From JAMLHH01 sp035515235 (GTDB lineage: Bacteria; Bacteroidota; Bacteroidia; Chitinophagales; JADIYW01): a stretch of 64,000 nt of DNA. The stretch is from assembly GCA_035515235.1 (NCBI GenBank), contig DATJBS010000031.1:112631-176630 (forward strand). Direction: 5' to 3'. Position numbers and translations under genes: made by a program. Shown here in pieces: positions 60,896-64,000 of this stretch (positions are counted from its first letter, which is position 1; every line of letters begins with the position of its first letter). Below the pieces are notes generated by a model that saw only the letters and a list, made by a program, of their open reading frames with translations, was not told the origin of the DNA and ran no database searches.

Positions 60896-61243
60896 TTAAA
60901 CTCTACTTGATTTATGTTGATGGTTTTTTTCTATTTTATTGGCTCTCATGTACAAAAACATAGGGAACGTAAATGCAAGTGCAATTCCAAAAGTGAGAGG
61001 AATTAAAATCCACCAATATTTGATTTTATGTTTTATGCTTTCTGATATCATAAATACAAAAAATGTTATGCTCACCACCATTAAATCTGCACCAAAAGAT
61101 TTACCTGCAAAATTCACTTGAGCATCCACAAAGAATTGTAAAAACGAAGGGTTTTCTGCCGTTTGAAACCATTGGATATTATAATACCAAGTGTAACAGA
61201 TTCCAATGATGGATAGTGCTAAATATAAATGTTTAAGTTTCAT
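60896..61243 (-). CDS. DUF2834 membrane protein
   Basis: A 115-residue protein with three hydrophobic segments (LYLALSIIGICYTWYYNIQWF, ADLMVVSITFFVFMISES and WWILIPLTFGIALAFTFPMFLYM). The pattern FADAQVNFAGKSFGADLM-like (FFVDAQVNFAGKSFGADLM) is the DUF2834 hallmark. No function is known. It is 25 bp after DUF2855, and the two domains often occur together. Confidence 0.78.
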   Translation of the reverse strand: MKLKHLYLALSIIGICYTWYYNIQWFQTAENPSFLQFFVDAQVNFAGKSFGADLMVVSITFFVFMISESIKHKIKYWWILIPLTFGIALAFTFPMFLYMRANKIEKNHQHKSSRV

Positions 61244-61268
61244 AGTCAGTTTTATTTTAGTAATCTAC

Positions 61269-62330
61269 TTATATTTTGACAATATGACCAACTGAAGGAT
61301 CAACATTTCCATCCAACATTTTTATATACAAATCACTCAAAGCTTCTGTAGTAGTTGTTTCTTTGATGGTCATCCAATTTTCAGCATTTTGGGTAAAACT
61401 TATCCAAGCTTTTGATAATTTCTCTTGAAATACTTTTGGTCCCCAATCTTTCATCCTTTTGTTGGCTTGAGTAGGAGCGAAGAAGAATATTCCATTGGCG
61501 GCTGCTTTTCCTCGATTCTGCCAATCTACCATACCTACTAAACAATTATACAATAAATGATCTCCCAACTTTTCTTGTAATTCAGATTGCGTTTGATTGT
61601 TACCAGAAAAATCAACAATTGAACTCTTTTCTAACTCAATTTTATCCAAACTATCATAAGTATATACTTCATCATAAAACCCTAATTTCGTAACGAATTC
61701 TTTGTGTTCACTAGAAGTTAGACCTATAATATTAATGTCGTGTTCTGCTTTTCTTTGATTCAATAAAAAAGCTAAACCTGTAGCTGTTTTACTAGAAGCA
61801 GAGGTTAAAATTATATTTTTGCTGCCGAAAAAATTGTTATCAAAAAATAAATCTTCAATTAAGAAAGAAGTCGTAAATAATGGACGAAAAATACTTTGGA
61901 AAGCTTCGCCTTCAACAGAATATCCAGGATCTGATTTTGTATTGACATAATGATTATAAATCGGTGGCAATGATGTTCTATGTGAACTGCCATCTGTGAA
62001 ATTTCCATTTTTAATTTCAGTAGGCAAAAGGACTACATGAGAAGCCATGGGATAATAACCATAGAAGCGTTCACCAACAATAATCTCTTCCGATTTAGAT
62101 TCCACCACATCTGCAAATCCCCAAACAGGAATAATTCCTTCTTCTTCTGAAACAGGAAAAAAGTTCCAATAACCTACTTTTTCTCCTACAGCAGCATAGG
62201 TAATATTATTCGAGGTAAAAGCAAATTGGTTAATTTTTAGTAATATTTGTCCATCTTCTATAGATTTCGGTGTTGTTTTAGATATTCTAAAATCATGAAA
62301 ATCTTTTCTGTTGACTATGAGTTGATACAT
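61269..62330 (-). CDS. DUF2855 family protein, full-length copy
   Basis: A 353-residue cytoplasmic protein of the DUF2855 family, which looks related to zinc-less medium-chain reductases: KINQFAFTSNNITYAAVGEKVGYWNFFP near the N-terminus and a Rossmann-like segment (NIILTSASSKTATGLAFLL) at about residue 170. No catalytic residues are established. A truncated second copy of its first 60 residues lies 1.4 kb to the right in the same orientation, with the upstream flank duplicated as well. Likely cotranscribed with DUF2834 and the hydrolase. Confidence 0.82.
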   Translation of the reverse strand: MYQLIVNRKDFHDFRISKTTPKSIEDGQILLKINQFAFTSNNITYAAVGEKVGYWNFFPVSEEEGIIPVWGFADVVESKSEEIIVGERFYGYYPMASHVVLLPTEIKNGNFTDGSSHRTSLPPIYNHYVNTKSDPGYSVEGEAFQSIFRPLFTTSFLIEDLFFDNNFFGSKNIILTSASSKTATGLAFLLNQRKAEHDINIIGLTSSEHKEFVTKLGFYDEVYTYDSLDKIELEKSSIVDFSGNNQTQSELQEKLGDHLLYNCLVGMVDWQNRGKAAANGIFFFAPTQANKRMKDWGPKVFQEKLSKAWISFTQNAENWMTIKETTTTEALSDLYIKMLDGNVDPSVGHIVKI

Positions 62331-62447
62331 ATGGTTTAGATTTCTTTCAATTTATATTAAAAAGTGGAAGATTGCGGGAAGATAAGATATGTTTTTAACA
62401 AAATACAAATTAAAGAAAACGATCCATTAGGGTTATATCTCAACGCT

Positions 62448-62937
62448 AATCCCGAAGGGATTTAATATTTATAGAATGATTTGTATTTGTCAATGTTCGA
62501 CCCCGATGGGGTCGTATTGTTTTGATGACATTTTTCTTTATAAACATTTGAATCCTACGGATTCGTTGGGTTGATGTTTATTTTTCTATAAATATATGAA
62601 TCCTTCGGATTCTTATTGTTGTTCTATAAAGATTTGAATCCTACGGATTCGTTGGGTTGTTGTTATTTCATTTTTCATTGTCATTCTATAGATATATGAA
62701 TCCTACGGAATCGTTTTGTTATTGGTAATTTGTTATAAATATTTGAATCCTACCGATTCTTTGGGTTATTGTTGTTTTAAATGCTAATCCCGAAGGGATT
62801 TAATATTTATAGAATGATTTGTATTTGTCAATGTTCGACCCCGATGGGGTCGTATTGTTTTGATGACATTTTTCTTTATAAACATTTGAATCCTTTGGAT
62901 TCGTTGATTTGTTGTAATATTCAAATCCTACAGAATT
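62448..62937. repeat. Array of 3-nt-loop palindromes at ~50-bp spacing
   Basis: At least eleven short hairpins lie in a row, all 5-7-bp arms with 3-nt loops: AATCCC-GAA-GGGATT (62448, 62786), CGACCCC-GAT-GGGGTCG (62498, 62836) and GAATCC-NNN-GGATTC (62550, 62598, 62636, 62888, with imperfect copies at 62698, 62745 and 62923). Start-to-start spacing is 35-62 bp. A 120-bp block near 62445-62565 is repeated at 62780-62900. Spacers are AT-rich and often contain TATAAAnATTTG. It fills the gap before the transposase gene, with no ORF. Confidence 0.82.
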
Positions 62938-62950
62938 GTTTTTAAAACTC

Positions 62951-63418
62951 TTAATTTTCTATCCAATCAAATAAATATTCGTCTTTATAATCAACTTGAA
63001 ATTTTATTAAAAAATCTTTGTATTCCTCTTTAAATGATTTGATTTTGTGGTGTTCTTTCTGACTATTAACATAAGCAATTACTTTATCTAATGCTGAGTG
63101 AGCGTATGAAAAAGCACCATATCCTTCTTGCCATTCAAATTTATATTTTGAAAATCCTTTTTCTTTAATAAATGAGTTTGAACTCTTTTTAACTTCTCTT
63201 ACTAAATCAGACAGGCAACAAGAAGGTTTCATGCCTATAAAAAAATGAATATGGTCAGGCATGCCGTTAATAGCCAACATTTTTTGTCCTTTATTTTGAA
63301 CGATTCCTGTTATGTATTTGTGCAATTCCTCTTCCCATTCTTTTTTTATCAAGCTATCTCTGCCTTTAACTGCAAAAATGATGTGTATGTATATTTGTGA
63401 AAAAGTTCCTGCTCCCAT
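62951..63418 (-). CDS. IS200/RAYT-like Y1 transposase
   Basis: A 155-residue HUH single-strand transposase (TnpA/REP-associated type). The metal-binding HUH motif is DHIHFFIG (His56, His58). The catalytic tyrosine is Tyr116 in AYVNSQKEHH, and the family start SQIYIHIIFAVKGR and CCLSDLVREVKKSSNSFI are intact. There is no TnpB partner. It lies between a hairpin array and a truncated gene, as expected for an enzyme that recognises such hairpins. The frame is intact, so it could be active. Confidence 0.9.
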   Translation of the reverse strand: MGAGTFSQIYIHIIFAVKGRDSLIKKEWEEELHKYITGIVQNKGQKMLAINGMPDHIHFFIGMKPSCCLSDLVREVKKSSNSFIKEKGFSKYKFEWQEGYGAFSYAHSALDKVIAYVNSQKEHHKIKSFKEEYKDFLIKFQVDYKDEYLFDWIEN

Positions 63419-63464
63419 TAAGCTCCTGTTTTATATAATTCTGTTTCCTATTCTTTAATTGCTT

Positions 63465-63731
63465 CTATATATTGTGGTTTACCTCCAATGCTTTTACTAT
63501 TTCAATAGATGTCCCCAATTTATTTAAAGAATCTAATTTCAATACTTCTGAAACAGGAAAAAAGTTCCAATACCCCACTTTTTCTCCTACAGCTGCATAA
63601 GTAATATTATTAGAAGTAAAAGCAAATTGGTTAATTTTTACTAGTATTTGCCCATCTTCTAAAGATTCAGGTGTCGTTTTAGAAATTCTAAAATCATGAA
63701 AATCTTTTCTGTTGACTATGAGTTGATACAT
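63465..63731 (-). pseudogene. Truncated DUF2855 copy joined to the 3' end of another gene
   Basis: The first 62 residues are nearly identical to the full DUF2855 gene (changes such as KSIEDGQILL to ESLEDGQILV), then homology stops after FFPVSE. The following 26 residues (VLKLDSLNKLGTSIEIVKAL and on) are unrelated. One more base after 'KAL' would continue the frame as GGKPQYIEAIKE and a stop, so this tail looks like the end of a different gene with a 1-base deletion. The nucleotide changes versus the full copy are mostly synonymous. The gene is broken; its former partner is unidentified. Confidence 0.8.
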
Positions 63732-64000
63732 ATGGTTTAGTTTTCTTTCAGTTTATATTAAAAAGTGAAGGATTGCGGGAAGATAAGAGATGTTTTTAAC
63801 AAAATGCAAATTAAAGAATACGATCTATTAGGGCTATATCTCAACGCTAATCCCGAAGAGATTTAATATTTATAGAATCATTTGTATTTGTCAATGTTCG
63901 ACCCCGATGGGGTCGTATTGTTTTGATGACATTTTTCTTTATAAACATTTGAATCCTGCGGATTCGTTGGGTTGATGTTTATTTTTCTATAAATATATGA
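63732..64000. repeat. Second copy of the DUF2855 upstream flank
   Basis: The bases after the truncated gene repeat 62331-62600 at an offset of 1401 bp, with scattered substitutions. It includes the same palindromes: AATCCC-GAA-GAGATT (63849, degenerate), CGACCCC-GAT-GGGGTCG (63899) and GAATCC-TGC-GGATTC (63951). The copy runs to the window edge, so its right end is not visible. Confidence 0.85.

Noticed and set aside
62448..62937. CRISPR-like array (regular repeats at about 50-bp spacing)
   Set aside because: The repeated part is a 15-17-bp hairpin of three different types and the spacers are partly repeated, so there are no constant direct repeats with unique spacers. No cas gene is nearby.

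Overview
The window is AT-rich chromosomal DNA of a member of the Bacteroidota. Four things point there: promoters with the Bacteroidota-type TAnnTTTG -7 box, several of them 5-8 nt from the start codon; a SusC-type TonB-dependent receptor paired with a small lipoprotein; a C-terminal type IX secretion sorting domain on a secreted nuclease; and a RicT-type PSP1 protein and IlvC of the kind typical for the phylum. The class cannot be fixed from the sequence; a Saprospiria/Chitinophagia-like lineage is a guess. Most of the window is ordinary housekeeping and envelope genes, separated by intergenic regions rich in short palindromic repeats.

Layout. 0-5 kb: a leftover C-terminal piece of a type ISP restriction enzyme, a small Cys-pair protein, a membrane-anchored 5'-nucleotidase and acetyl-CoA synthetase. 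4.8-14.7 kb, mostly plus strand: a hot-dog thioesterase, a BaiN/HI0933-type flavoprotein, two tandem paralogous secreted proteins, a large outer-membrane protein, Maf, a DUF4442 protein and PgeF. 14.7-17.6 kb: a metal-type TonB receptor and its lipoprotein partner, with a perfect palindrome over the promoter -33 box. 18-21.7 kb: a large SF1 helicase with what looks like a catalytically dead Vsr-like C-terminus. 21.9-24.8 kb: hemA and a fused hemC-hemD. 25.3-28.4 kb: ilvB-ilvN-ilvC, ending in a terminator. 28.6-29.4 kb: a HigBA-type toxin-antitoxin pair followed by a small structured RNA.

29.6-33.7 kb is a tight three-gene operon (alkylglycerone-phosphate-synthase-like flavoprotein, glycerol-3-phosphate dehydrogenase, diacylglycerol-kinase-family lipid kinase) preceded by a CRP-like palindrome; it looks like an ether-glycerolipid route. 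34.4-42.7 kb: a PiT phosphate transporter with a PhoU-like tail, RicT, a T9SS-exported endonuclease I, a VWA protein, a PAP2 phosphatase and a DoxD-DoxA fusion. 43.5-52.3 kb is a ten-gene minus-strand operon: a membrane protein, a TetR regulator, another membrane protein, two lipoproteins (one with a CxxCH heme site), DUF302, OsmC, and a TolC/adaptor/RND efflux pump. It starts at a promoter with a probable TetR operator at its transcription start.

53-64 kb holds a CPA2 antiporter, rpmI-rplT with tandem promoters, a clan GH-A glycosidase, a thioredoxin-like protein, an Abi/HEPN protein that has lost its catalytic histidine, a second copy of the small structured RNA, and an alpha/beta hydrolase-DUF2834-DUF2855 cluster. 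The right end is a rearranged zone: an array of 3-nt-loop hairpins at about 50-bp spacing, an intact Y1 (IS200/RAYT-like) transposase, and a segmental duplication carrying a truncated DUF2855 gene. The most unusual signals are the paired structured RNAs at 29.4 and 59.7 kb, the hairpin array with its transposase, the ether-lipid operon, the TetR-controlled redox/efflux operon, and the operator-like palindromes that sit at defined promoter positions.
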